DNA from: a virus
Strand: one strand, 5' to 3'
IMG/VR virus record: IMGVR_UViG_3300042868_005071
Coordinates: 1-41,149 of that record
Length of the DNA: 41,149 nt
The notes below the pieces were generated by a model. That model did no database searches. It saw only the letters and a list, made by a program, of their open reading frames with translations, and had not been told where the DNA came from. This document shows positions 14,124 through 22,939 of this stretch, piece after piece. A program made the position numbers and the translations under genes. Positions within the stretch are counted from its first letter, which is position 1. Every line of letters begins with the position of its first letter.

Positions 14124-14708
14124 TTATAGCATCGAAAGGATTTCGTCAATCAAAATGACTTCCAACGGTAGTTGCTTGGATGCTTGGAAAGGAGCGTGAA
14201 TGAAATCACCCTCAACGCTAAATCCTTTAAACGTTCCGTCTTTAACCTGATTCCATACGTCTTCGTTGTTCACTTTGTACGTTCCAAACCAAGTTCCTTC
14301 GGGGCAATCCTCGAAACCTTTTGGCGAACCGATACCACGATCAGCATCGGTAATAAACGATTCAATCATAAACACGTCCTTAACGGGTGTTTTGTGTTCG
14401 GTGTTGACGTTGGAAATGTATTGGTTTTGCATGAACTTCTCCGCAATCTTTTTGATTGTTTCAGCGGTGTAAGTCACGTAGTACTCCCCAAACTTTTCGT
14501 CACGTCTGAAAATCATTGAATCGGGTATCATTAACGGACCTGTAACCAACCTTTTGTCTTCGTTAGCGGTGAACTTCACACGGTTGTTAAATGCTTGGAA
14601 ATTACGCTCGATTGCAGGAGCATTAACGAGTGCGACAAAGTCAACACCTGTGCCTTCGTCATCGTTTACTACAAGCGAGTAAACTGGTAAATCATTGTAA
14701 GTATTCAT
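14124..14708 (-). CDS. Prohead protease, XkdF/peptidase S78_2-like (194 aa)
   Basis: The pattern is characteristic: VTGPLMIPDSMIFRRDEKFG (about 56-75), GEYYVTYTAETIKKIAEKFM, NVNTEH (about 100-105, probable catalytic His), DRGIGSPKGFEDCPEGTWFG, and VKDGTFKGFSVEGDF with the probable catalytic Ser. These proteases mature the capsid and scaffold. It is followed directly by scaffold and capsid genes. Confidence 0.88.
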   Translation of the reverse strand: MNTYNDLPVYSLVVNDDEGTGVDFVALVNAPAIERNFQAFNNRVKFTANEDKRLVTGPLMIPDSMIFRRDEKFGEYYVTYTAETIKKIAEKFMQNQYISNVNTEHKTPVKDVFMIESFITDADRGIGSPKGFEDCPEGTWFGTYKVNNEDVWNQVKDGTFKGFSVEGDFIHAPFQASKQLPLEVILIDEILSML

Positions 14709-14709
14709 A

Positions 14710-16464
14710 TTATTTTCCTAATGTTGCGGTTCTTTGTAATCTTTGTGAGCGTTTTTGTTTGTCTGATATATCGGTTTCAAGTACGTAGGTTCTCATTGAA
14801 CCTTGTTGTAAGTTACCCTGAGCATCTAATTGAAGTTGGGTGCTTCCGATCGTTGGTGTAGTTGTAGCCATTGCAGAAGGTTGAGGAACTGAACCAACGC
14901 CACCGCCTGCACCACCTGCACCTTGCGATCCACCACCGAATTGAGTTTTGGCAATCTTTGCTACGTTTGCAAGTCCTGCGGTAAGTGCAATTCCCGCTTC
15001 AACAAATTGTGCACCCGTTGCAAGCTTGATCGGGTTACCACCTGCGGTTAGCGCACCCGTAACGGCTTGGTATGTTTGAATCAATGCTTGCGCTATTTGA
15101 AAAGATTTGTTAATCTTAAATGCTTTGCGTTGACTTTCCTCGGTGTTCTTTGTGAATGCCGTTGTTAACTGCATCAATGAATCCAACCCCATGGATGCAA
15201 GGCGCAACCCTGAGGAAATTTCGTCCATTTTATGTTGCTTTCTTTCATACGCTAATTGCGCATCAACTTCATTACTTTGTTTTTTTAAATCATTTAAAGT
15301 TAATAGTGAACGCTCTTCCTCTTTTGCAGTGTTTTGAATTAACCCTACTTCCTTGGTTTTTAATTCCCCTAAATCTTTGAAAAATGCTGTATTGTTTTCA
15401 CGTTCCTTTTCACGTCTTTTTTCCTCTGCTTTTTGGTTTGCATCTGCAACCGCTTTTTTGAAGTTAGCATCGAGAATTAAACGCTTATTTGTAGCGTCTG
15501 CAATTTCAGTAGTTAATTCTTTAATGCGTTTCTTTTCGTCATCGGTTGCAGTTCCTGCCTTCTCTTTGAGTTTCAAAGCATCTTGTTCTATCTTTAAATT
15601 CTTAATGCGTAGGTCTGCAAGTTGTTTTTCTAAATTGTAAATTTCTCTAATACCTTTTTGTTCGGCTTTTGCAAGTTCGATTCTGCGTTCAATTACCTTT
15701 TCGTTTTCTTTCATGGCATCCTTCGTTTTGTTAAAGGCTTCCACCACTTGTTCGGCGTTTTCTTTTGTTTTTTTAGTGGCCGTATTATCAATCAATCCAA
15801 AGGAAATTACGCTCAAAAAGTCACGCACCTTTGCAATGATTCCATCGAACGGTTTTAAAAGGTTCATTACAACCTTTTTAACGTCGTCAAAGTTGCTAAT
15901 CAATAAACCCAAACCAACAACCAACGCACCGATTCCAGTGGATGCTAACGCTAATCGAAACAACTTCATCGCACCCGTTGACGTTCCCACAACTGCGGTA
16001 TATGCCGTTTGAGCAGTTGTTGCAATCGCTAACCTCAACGCACTTTCTTTTTGCAATACGTTTGTGATAGCCGTTACCCCTTGAAGCAAAGCCATTGCAC
16101 CTTGCGTTTTTTTGATCGCTTCCTCAACTTGTTTATTCTCCGTACCAAACAAAGCGAGCGCACCCTGTGCAGCTGCGAAACCGCCCGCAATAGCCTGCGC
16201 ACCCTGAGCGAACGCATCCAACCTAAACGTATCGGAAGACAAAGCTTTGATCGCTGCCTTGGTATCCCCGATTTGGTCTTTAACTTCCCCTGCTCTTTGT
16301 TGTAAAACTTTAAAGTCAGCCGAACCTGCTTTGCCAGCATTCGACATATCATTTAAGGCTTTTTCTATTTGCCTTAATTCGTCTTTTAATGATTTAAAAT
16401 CTTTGTTTGCGTCGTCTGTTTCGGTCTTTACGCGCAACAAAATATCCTTAGTAGTATCTGCCAT
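14710..16464 (-). CDS. Tape measure protein (584 aa)
   Basis: Long helical and coiled-coil protein: DTTKDILLRVKTETDDANKD at the start, hydrophobic spans (ALASTGIGALVVGLGLLISN near 170-190, probable membrane-insertion region), a Lys/Glu coiled coil to about 400, and a Gly/Ala/Ser-rich tail (GGGSQGAGGAGGGVGS). At about 1.5 angstrom per residue the tail would be roughly 85-90 nm. The start overlaps the stop of the 737-aa gene by one base. Confidence 0.85.
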   Translation of the reverse strand: MADTTKDILLRVKTETDDANKDFKSLKDELRQIEKALNDMSNAGKAGSADFKVLQQRAGEVKDQIGDTKAAIKALSSDTFRLDAFAQGAQAIAGGFAAAQGALALFGTENKQVEEAIKKTQGAMALLQGVTAITNVLQKESALRLAIATTAQTAYTAVVGTSTGAMKLFRLALASTGIGALVVGLGLLISNFDDVKKVVMNLLKPFDGIIAKVRDFLSVISFGLIDNTATKKTKENAEQVVEAFNKTKDAMKENEKVIERRIELAKAEQKGIREIYNLEKQLADLRIKNLKIEQDALKLKEKAGTATDDEKKRIKELTTEIADATNKRLILDANFKKAVADANQKAEEKRREKERENNTAFFKDLGELKTKEVGLIQNTAKEEERSLLTLNDLKKQSNEVDAQLAYERKQHKMDEISSGLRLASMGLDSLMQLTTAFTKNTEESQRKAFKINKSFQIAQALIQTYQAVTGALTAGGNPIKLATGAQFVEAGIALTAGLANVAKIAKTQFGGGSQGAGGAGGGVGSVPQPSAMATTTPTIGSTQLQLDAQGNLQQGSMRTYVLETDISDKQKRSQRLQRTATLGK

Positions 16465-18677
16465 TATTCAGTTATTAATTGGGGTTTAGGTTCGTCTGCA
16501 ATAAATGCACCAGTACCTCCCGTTAATTGGAAAACGGTTGGTTCAAATGGCGCTAAATCTAACACTTTCAAAAGTTCGATTGAGGTTGACTCGTCGCTAT
16601 TTGCATCGTAATCATTTACTGATAGCAAGTAAAACAAAGTACCGTTAATATAAATCGGTTTGCGGAAGTCAAGGTTCAACACGTCAACTGCCGAAAGTTG
16701 TACAAATAACTTGACTTTCTTAGCATCCTTGTCGGTGTATAGCTTGACGTAATCCAACCAAAAACGGTTGAATAGGTTGTTGTTAGTGTACCTATAAATC
16801 GCTCCGCTTGTTTCGTCCGATTGGTAGTACAACTCCCGTGGAATACCAAAGCATAAATCGTAGGTTGGGTTGTATGGGTTATCTAAATTACCTGCGTATG
16901 GGTAACTCGTGTATTCGTTACCCTCGAAAACAAACTCCGTTTCGCTCGGAAATGGGATATACTCATGGTAAAGAATACGAAGGTTAGGGGTAACGGGTTT
17001 CACGTTCAATTCAACATCGCCACCGCTCGCAGTTCCTTTGTTATCGATGTCGTAATAACGTGCGTAAATACGTGGGCTTGGAGAAAATCCAACCATAACG
17101 CTATTGCCAAATCCAACGTCCTCGGATTGCTCCCCATTGCTGAACTCATTTGAACTAATGTAGGTGCGTGAACCGTAACTTGATTGATACGCACTTTGGT
17201 AACGTTTCTCGAAGTAACCGCCTGCATCCTTGTAATTGAACTTGTACGTCTTTGGGTTCATGTAGCCACATGGCACTACTTCGTAACCTTTCTCAACATC
17301 CCATAACGGAGTCCAGTCAAGGTAGTTCGAAGTATCGTAGAAATCCGAGAACGGCTCGATGTACAATTTCTTTTGGTCGTACTTATCCGGCATGATAAAC
17401 AAGTTGAACATACGAACCAAATACATAAGAAAATCGGATTGCTTCACCTTTGGCACAATCGTTTGGTTCATATCCCAAACAAATCCCGGTTGCATCAATG
17501 GCGTTCCACTGATCTGATTCAACCAATACGTACCATCGGTAAAAATACGCACGTAAGGTGCAGGCGAAATTGGCGTACCGCTATCAACTGAAAAATCCAT
17601 CCACACTTCAACGTAATCGGAAGTGGTCAAACTCATTTGTAAAATTCCGCTCAACTGTTGTGCCGTTGAACCTCCACCTGCAACCCATGTGTATTCAATA
17701 ATTTGGGTTAATGTAGTTCCATTTTTACGAACGTACACTTTAACCGTCTGATCAAATCCAAGTGCCAAGTTAGGTTGAACGTTAACACGTACTTGAATAT
17801 TGAAATCACCGTTAAATGGTGGGGTGTATCGCTTATTCGTGGTATCATAACCGCCACCGTCAAAGAATGGTGAAGGCGTATCGGTAGCCATGTTCACCTT
17901 TTGAAGCGTGCCATCAGAAATATCTTGAATACCACCACTCAAACCAATGTAAAACAACGCACCGCTCATTTGCTCTTCCGTCAAATAAGGCACACCACTA
18001 ACGCCATACGGTACTATCAACTGCTTAAACCATTGCGAGGTAAGGAAGTTACTCTCATAAGTAAATCCCGCACCGCTCACAATCTTATCGAGGTACTTTT
18101 TTACCGAAATAGCAGGGTAAAAGTCAGCCGTAGTAAATACGTCCGCATAAGGTGCAGGGGCTTGGGTACGTGTGAAACTCGATTGGCCGTAATCGATTGC
18201 AGGGTAATAGTAATCGTTACCCGTGCTTCCTACGGAATTAGTCCACGAATCCACGATATTACTCCCATCCCATTCGTGGTTCAACTCACTAAAATCTAAA
18301 TCAGTCAATTCGCTATCGCCTAACTGCTTAAACAAGTTGACGTTTTCCCCGTACAAACCGACTTCGTACGTCTTAAATTGGCCGTCACTCTTAACCGCCA
18401 ATAATTGCGCAATGCCATTAAATACCTCAACACCGTTCTGCAACACGTAAGCATTAACCCGCACGCTCGGGTCAAATCCAATTACCCACTGATCAAATCG
18501 GTAAATCGAACCAAACACATTGTCGTTGCTTGGAGTTCCCGGAATTTCAATGGTTCTGCTAACCGTTCCTTTGCGCTCTACGGGGTTTTCTATGTCAGTG
18601 ATGGAATACGTCAAGCGAATATCAATATCGTCGCTTAAATCCAATCTTTGCCCGTCTATGTAAAGTTCTGTTATCAT
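16464..18677 (-). CDS. Large tail-tip/baseplate protein (737 aa)
   Basis: Begins MITELYIDGQRLDLSDDIDI with TVSRTIEIPGTPSND, a start I associate with tail proteins of Bacteroidetes siphoviruses. The N-terminal part resembles a tail-hub fold. The centre is rich in aromatic residues and beta strands, and the C-terminus ends in a short acidic tail. It lies between the 440-aa tail protein and the tape measure gene. It is probably the tail-hub or tail-associated protein. Exact role inferred. Confidence 0.7.
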   Translation of the reverse strand: MITELYIDGQRLDLSDDIDIRLTYSITDIENPVERKGTVSRTIEIPGTPSNDNVFGSIYRFDQWVIGFDPSVRVNAYVLQNGVEVFNGIAQLLAVKSDGQFKTYEVGLYGENVNLFKQLGDSELTDLDFSELNHEWDGSNIVDSWTNSVGSTGNDYYYPAIDYGQSSFTRTQAPAPYADVFTTADFYPAISVKKYLDKIVSGAGFTYESNFLTSQWFKQLIVPYGVSGVPYLTEEQMSGALFYIGLSGGIQDISDGTLQKVNMATDTPSPFFDGGGYDTTNKRYTPPFNGDFNIQVRVNVQPNLALGFDQTVKVYVRKNGTTLTQIIEYTWVAGGGSTAQQLSGILQMSLTTSDYVEVWMDFSVDSGTPISPAPYVRIFTDGTYWLNQISGTPLMQPGFVWDMNQTIVPKVKQSDFLMYLVRMFNLFIMPDKYDQKKLYIEPFSDFYDTSNYLDWTPLWDVEKGYEVVPCGYMNPKTYKFNYKDAGGYFEKRYQSAYQSSYGSRTYISSNEFSNGEQSEDVGFGNSVMVGFSPSPRIYARYYDIDNKGTASGGDVELNVKPVTPNLRILYHEYIPFPSETEFVFEGNEYTSYPYAGNLDNPYNPTYDLCFGIPRELYYQSDETSGAIYRYTNNNLFNRFWLDYVKLYTDKDAKKVKLFVQLSAVDVLNLDFRKPIYINGTLFYLLSVNDYDANSDESTSIELLKVLDLAPFEPTVFQLTGGTGAFIADEPKPQLITE

Positions 18678-19996
18678 AACGGCATCGCTTCGTCAAAGGT
18701 GAATTTGTAGGTAATGGTGAGCGTGTGCAACTGGTCGAAGTCACGTTTCCAAACGTTATAGCTGGTATCGGTTACCAAAATGGGAACTAAATAATCGACA
18801 ACCCCTTCATCGGTCTGAAATGATTTGCGTAACCAAAGACGTGGCGAACGTACCATTTGCGCTAACCATTCAAATTCTTGATCAGTCAACCAATCAGAAG
18901 AAACCGTAAACTCTTTGTTGTAATCTACTTGTGCGTTGTACTTGGAGAAATTAGTGTAACCACCATAAACAGCAGGAACTCCACCATCACCAAAATTATC
19001 CGTCAAATACGGACGGCTCGCTTCCGTTCTTTGTATCGTTTGCCTTTCTCGGTTTGGCTTGGTAAACACGTAAGAATCCACTCCACCCAACTGGTTCTCA
19101 AAATGTACCTCGGTAAAGTCAAAACGTGAACATTCGTTGGTCATTCTAACCGTGTACTCGATCGATGCTTGGTTAGTTCCTTCATCCTGAAAAGCTGTAA
19201 CGGTATAGTAAGAACTTTCATTCAATACATCAATCCCGTTTTCCCCATCCGAAGTAATTGTACCGCTAATGTTTGAAACATCAAAAGGCATAAATGGAAC
19301 TGCAATAAGATTAAAGTCATTTTGCTCACTCGAAGCGTGCGACGTGTGGTTAACCGTTGGAATATAGTACTCACGTCCCAACGTGTTTGTTGAATCGTAA
19401 TAACGGTAACGGATGTAATCAATATTAGGCGATGTTTCCTTACTACATAGGAAGTAAAGATTTCCACTTTGAAGGTAAACTTGCGAAAAGTTACCGTAAG
19501 CCTTGGTTGATTGTGGGCGGTTTGTCAATGGCAATCGAGTATCAACCACATCGCTATCTATCCAGTAATTACCTTTGAAGTAAGGAAATTGAGCAAAGTC
19601 AAAAACAGTCCAAGCCCCGTTGTAAATAATAGCAGGTTCAGCCTGAATCGCTGACGAACTTCCACCCGTGTATTCTTCGTCAAATTCTACTTCAAACTCA
19701 ATGTATTGCGTAGGGCATCCAAAACTTTCGGATACTACAATCGAACCATCTGCAATTCGTGGGGTAACTTCAAAATAACCTCGCACGATTTCTTGAAAAT
19801 TGAACCTTCCACGGTTGCTATTCGTCACGCTCGGTACCGTCTTCAACTTCGCTACCAAGTTTCCATTTATAGAAACATTTGCCACGTATCGAAAGTTCGG
19901 CTCGGTACTATTATCACTATCAACCACGTACACCAACGGATTACCCGCAGGCGAATACCTTGGTTCAGTTACTTGGGTTATTATCGTTATTGCCAT
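18674..19996 (-). CDS. Tail structural protein (440 aa)
   Basis: A beta-rich protein beginning MAITIITQVTEPRYSPAGNP. It has aromatic-rich stretches such as FAQFPYFKGNYWID and DYIRYRYYDSTNT, and ends FDQLHTLTITYKFTFDEAMPL. The gene overlaps the 737-aa gene start by 4 nt. It is probably a distal tail or tail-tip component working with that protein. No catalytic motif seen. Confidence 0.65.
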   Translation of the reverse strand: MAITIITQVTEPRYSPAGNPLVYVVDSDNSTEPNFRYVANVSINGNLVAKLKTVPSVTNSNRGRFNFQEIVRGYFEVTPRIADGSIVVSESFGCPTQYIEFEVEFDEEYTGGSSSAIQAEPAIIYNGAWTVFDFAQFPYFKGNYWIDSDVVDTRLPLTNRPQSTKAYGNFSQVYLQSGNLYFLCSKETSPNIDYIRYRYYDSTNTLGREYYIPTVNHTSHASSEQNDFNLIAVPFMPFDVSNISGTITSDGENGIDVLNESSYYTVTAFQDEGTNQASIEYTVRMTNECSRFDFTEVHFENQLGGVDSYVFTKPNRERQTIQRTEASRPYLTDNFGDGGVPAVYGGYTNFSKYNAQVDYNKEFTVSSDWLTDQEFEWLAQMVRSPRLWLRKSFQTDEGVVDYLVPILVTDTSYNVWKRDFDQLHTLTITYKFTFDEAMPL

Positions 19997-19997
19997 A

Positions 19998-20564
19998 TCA
20001 TTTAAAAATCACTGCGGTCATCGCTTGGGCTGTAAATTCTGCAACCCTTTGCGCTAAATCATTTAATCTGTTTTCGGTAAGTGTTGGTTGAACGAATGGG
20101 TGAGCATAAGTTCCCTTTTTGTAAATGCTTCTACGTACTCGTGAAGCCAAAGAATACACATCCTTTTTCCCGCTCGCCATATTTTTGAATTGTACCCATT
20201 TAACCATATCGTCTAATCGTGGGTATTCCTTAACGGTAAATGGAGAATTAGGGGCTTTGGTACTGCTTTCAGTACCTTTTTGCCCGTACTCCAACGTCTT
20301 CCAGTACGCAGGTGCTACAATTTCAACAACGTACTCTTTACCAAAACGTTTCATAGGTAATGGCACTGTGCCCGATTGAAGATTACCCGTTACTTGGCTT
20401 CCGTTATCTTTAATTTGTTTGCGGAATAACTCGATCTGTTCGTGACACCAATCGACGATTTCCTTTTCAACACCTTCAAAAGCTTGGTCAACGTCGGTAG
20501 TACCAAACCCACTAACCGCAGGATTGAACGCACCACTCACATCGTTAAACTCGATAAATGCCAT
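19998..20564 (-). CDS. Tail completion / HK97 gp10-like protein (188 aa)
   Basis: The segment DVDQAFEGVEKEIVDWCHEQ leads into a beta-rich middle with YVVEIVAPAYWKTLEYGQKG, and the protein ends YAHPFVQPTLTENRLNDLAQ. The A-x-x-YWxxLEYG and HPFVxPT features are typical of gp10-type tail completion proteins. It follows the tail assembly chaperones and starts directly behind a TTCCCATT element. Confidence 0.72.
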   Translation of the reverse strand: MAFIEFNDVSGAFNPAVSGFGTTDVDQAFEGVEKEIVDWCHEQIELFRKQIKDNGSQVTGNLQSGTVPLPMKRFGKEYVVEIVAPAYWKTLEYGQKGTESSTKAPNSPFTVKEYPRLDDMVKWVQFKNMASGKKDVYSLASRVRRSIYKKGTYAHPFVQPTLTENRLNDLAQRVAEFTAQAMTAVIFK

Positions 20565-20580
20565 ACTTATTAAATGGGAA
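20565..20580 (-). promoter_or_regulatory. TTCCCATT element, instance B (tail module)
   Basis: Minus strand TTCCCATTTAATAAGT directly abutting the ATG at 20564, in the 27-nt gap behind the tail assembly chaperone frame. It differs at two positions from instance C and at one from instance A. Confidence 0.6.
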
Positions 20581-20591
20581 ATCCTGAAAAG

Positions 20592-20867
20592 TTACCCATT
20601 CGCTCTACGCTTTATTTCAAAGGCCTCATGCTTGCTTTTCTCAACTTGGTAACTCGCATAGTTCAAGAACTCCATCGCTGGCAATTCAAAGACTTCACTC
20701 CATTTAAGAACATCGCTACCGGCTAACCGATCAATGACTACAATCCATCCGTAACGCTCGGTGAATCCTGTTCCAAGGTCAGGGCGTCCATCTCCGCCTT
20801 CAACGTCTGCATTTCCTTGTCCAAATAGGTTGGTAAATCTTCGAGCAACTTCACCCAACTGGCCAAA
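20592..20867 (-). CDS. Downstream frame of the tail assembly chaperone pair, reached by -1 frameshift
   Basis: This frame is -1 relative to the upstream gene and has no convincing start of its own: the first possible codon is a TTG. The C-terminal part (ERYGWIVVIDRLAGSDVLKW, then SEVFELPAMEFLNYASYQVE) looks like the T part of G/GT tail chaperones. Slippage on the T9 tract at 20865-20873 would fuse it to 162 residues of the upstream protein, giving about 253 aa. Confidence 0.78.
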   Translation of the reverse strand, partial: FGQLGEVARRFTNLFGQGNADVEGGDGRPDLGTGFTERYGWIVVIDRLAGSDVLKWSEVFELPAMEFLNYASYQVEKSKHEAFEIKRRANG

Positions 20868-21352
20868 AAAAAAGCGGACAATCCCAACGCTTCAACAGCT
20901 AACATCTTTTCCTTCACCAACGTCGCACGCTTTGAATGGTCTTTCCCGTTGTACTTTTCAGGAAACCAACCTAACTTCGTTTCACGTAGAAGCGATGCAA
21001 CGCACAAATGCAAGTTCTTTACACCGTCTTCTTTTGTCTTATTCCACTCGCTTATTTCCACGAACTGAGCGGTGTTTATTTCGTCAAAGAATCGTGTAAC
21101 GTAGTATCGCTTTCCGTCAACCTTTACGAATGATTTGAACGGTTTGAACGGCTCTTTCTCCAACTGCTTGGCAATGGCTTCGTACCGTTTACGTAATTCA
21201 ATCAACGGGTAATTATCAACGGCATCAAATCCGTTACCCTCAACGATTGCTACAACCGATCGCATATACTCCCACCCTTCCAAGTGGTTGAGGTCTGCCA
21301 AAAGTTGATACTGACCTACGGTTAATTTTTTCCAAATGTTATTGTATCGCAT
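20738..21352 (-). CDS. Tail assembly chaperone, unshifted form (204 aa)
   Basis: Starts MRYNNIWKKLTVGQYQLLAD and continues as a helical protein (LIELRKRYEAIAKQL, NLHLCVASLLRETKLGWFPE), as expected for lambda G-like chaperones that coat the tape measure protein. Codons 160-163 read GCT TTT TTT TTG, containing nine T in a row. The frame overlaps the next frame by about 120 nt, giving the standard short product plus a minor frameshifted product. Confidence 0.8.
   Translation of the reverse strand: MRYNNIWKKLTVGQYQLLADLNHLEGWEYMRSVVAIVEGNGFDAVDNYPLIELRKRYEAIAKQLEKEPFKPFKSFVKVDGKRYYVTRFFDEINTAQFVEISEWNKTKEDGVKNLHLCVASLLRETKLGWFPEKYNGKDHSKRATLVKEKMLAVEALGLSAFFLASWVKLLEDLPTYLDKEMQTLKAEMDALTLEQDSPSVTDGL
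20865..20873 (-). promoter_or_regulatory. T9 slippery site for -1 ribosomal frameshift
   Basis: Nine consecutive T on the coding strand contain the X XXY YYZ heptamer T TTT TTT in the zero frame (codons 160-162). A GTTGG/CCAAC pairing (20855-20859 with 20829-20833) could form a weak downstream stem. Confidence 0.8.
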
Positions 21353-22499
21353 ATTTTCCTCTATTCTTTTCTGCTAATTTATTTAATGCTAAATACCTCA
21401 AAGCATCCATGCCGTGATTGAATGAATCTATCGGTACGTTGGTAGCGTTACCGTCCTTTTCCTTCCATTTGTAGGCATTCAATTCTTTGAGTAAGTTACT
21501 GGACCTATTCGTTACATTAAAGCGAAATCGTTTCAATATATCGATGCCGTTTAGTATACTATCTTTCCCCTTGTTTGCGCCTTCAACCCTCCAACCCATG
21601 CGCCTGATTTCCTCGATGCTTTTCGGTTCGGCTGAATCCGCTACAATGGTAACGCTTCTATCTATACCCGATTGGGTAAAATATTGGCTAATGTCCTGAT
21701 TTGTGTACCCTTTATGGTACATTACTTCGTCAATGATTAACTCACCGTTGTAACGGTACACTCCCACAACTGCGGTCGGGTCATTGGTGAATCCGAAGTC
21801 CATCCCGTAGCCAATCAACTGAGCATCGCTCGGTATCGTTCCAATCGTTCCCCAATTACGGTAAATCAACCCTTCAATTTTACCCGTCATCCCACGGGCG
21901 TACACCTTCCAAAGTTCCTCGTCCTCGCTCCTAATCGCTTCAATCTTTTTGCGAATAATATCGGGTAAAAATGGGTTATGTCGGTGATCTGATATGATTA
22001 ATTCCACGCCTTCCTTACCTATCAATTTATCATGCACCCAGAACCGAGCGTTCGGGTTGTAGTCAATAAACACTTTTTTCTTTGTACGCATTGCAAGCTC
22101 GGAATAGATTTCATAGCTAATTCCGTTGGCTTCGTTTAAAAAGAAATAGTCACGCTTTCCGCTCTTTGCATCTTGCGAATCTTGGTAGCTTTTGAATTCA
22201 ATGATTGAACCGTTTTGAAACGTGTAAATACGATCGCTCGCATTGTATCCTTTTATCCAACTTTGAATATCAGGCGAACTTGCTACAATCGTTTGCATAT
22301 CCCTGAGCGCACCGCTTTTAAGGTTCGGCACGTCCTGACCTACAACGCTAATTACTTGGTCATTTTCGGCAATCGCTTTTAAGCATAGCACTTGTAATAT
22401 CGAGTAAGTTTTGCCCGAACTGGTCCCGCCTTGGTTAACAATAACCTCGGCAGTTGAATTGTAGTTGCGATCGAATATGACAGACGTTTGAAACATCAA
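21339..22499 (-). CDS. terL: Terminase large subunit (386 aa)
   Basis: Walker A GGTSSGKT at 24-31, Walker B YFFLNEAN at 118-125, and nuclease acidic residues D234 (GMDFGFTNDP), D288 (VADSAEPKS) and D365 (NHGMDALRY). This is the PBSX/XtmB-like group of packaging ATPase-nucleases. It cuts and pumps genome DNA into the prohead through the portal. It overlaps the small terminase stop by 4 nt and the chaperone start by 14 nt. Confidence 0.95.
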   Translation of the reverse strand: MMFQTSVIFDRNYNSTAEVIVNQGGTSSGKTYSILQVLCLKAIAENDQVISVVGQDVPNLKSGALRDMQTIVASSPDIQSWIKGYNASDRIYTFQNGSIIEFKSYQDSQDAKSGKRDYFFLNEANGISYEIYSELAMRTKKKVFIDYNPNARFWVHDKLIGKEGVELIISDHRHNPFLPDIIRKKIEAIRSEDEELWKVYARGMTGKIEGLIYRNWGTIGTIPSDAQLIGYGMDFGFTNDPTAVVGVYRYNGELIIDEVMYHKGYTNQDISQYFTQSGIDRSVTIVADSAEPKSIEEIRRMGWRVEGANKGKDSILNGIDILKRFRFNVTNRSSNLLKELNAYKWKEKDGNATNVPIDSFNHGMDALRYLALNKLAEKNRGKYAIQ

Positions 22500-22939
22500 T
22501 CCAAAATAATTGCATCCTCACTGTTTGAAAGCGGTGTAACACTTTGAACCAACCCAATCTGTATTTCGGCTTTTGGAAGGCTTACGGTAGTATCAACGGT
22601 TTCCTTCGGTTTACCGTATACCCTATCCATCAACACCTCGATCAAGTGAATTGAACCACGCTCGTAATCACGTTGGGCTTTCTTTGCAATCATGGAAATC
22701 CAAAACGGTACATCGTCACTCTTTGCGTAATCCATTAACTGCGTACGGGTCATTCCAAGTATTCCCGTAATAATTTCATTGGCTTGGGAATGGCTTAACC
22801 TAACGTTGAACTCTTGCAGGAACGTGTCTTTAATTACGTTCTTCAATAGCTTTGGCCTTCCATTTCGGTTGATGTTTTCTGAATTGGTATCGAACCCGTT
22901 TTTTGGTGGTTTCCCTTTTAATTTTTCTCCGCTTGGCAT
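22496..22939 (-). CDS. terS: Putative terminase small subunit (147 aa)
   Basis: Begins MPSGEKLKGKPPKNGFDTNS with NINRNGRPKLL, a KGRPK-type N-terminal arm also found in DUF5681-like small terminases. A DNA-binding helical region follows, then KAQRDYERGSIHLIEVLMDR and VYGKPKE. It directly precedes the large subunit, the canonical position. Family assignment is moderately certain. Confidence 0.75.
   Translation of the reverse strand: MPSGEKLKGKPPKNGFDTNSENINRNGRPKLLKNVIKDTFLQEFNVRLSHSQANEIITGILGMTRTQLMDYAKSDDVPFWISMIAKKAQRDYERGSIHLIEVLMDRVYGKPKETVDTTVSLPKAEIQIGLVQSVTPLSNSEDAIILD

Noticed and set aside
20592-20858. Independent gene starting at 20858
   Set aside because: Its only start is a TTG, while a T9 slippery tract sits directly upstream in the right frame relation, so the -1 frameshift explanation is better.
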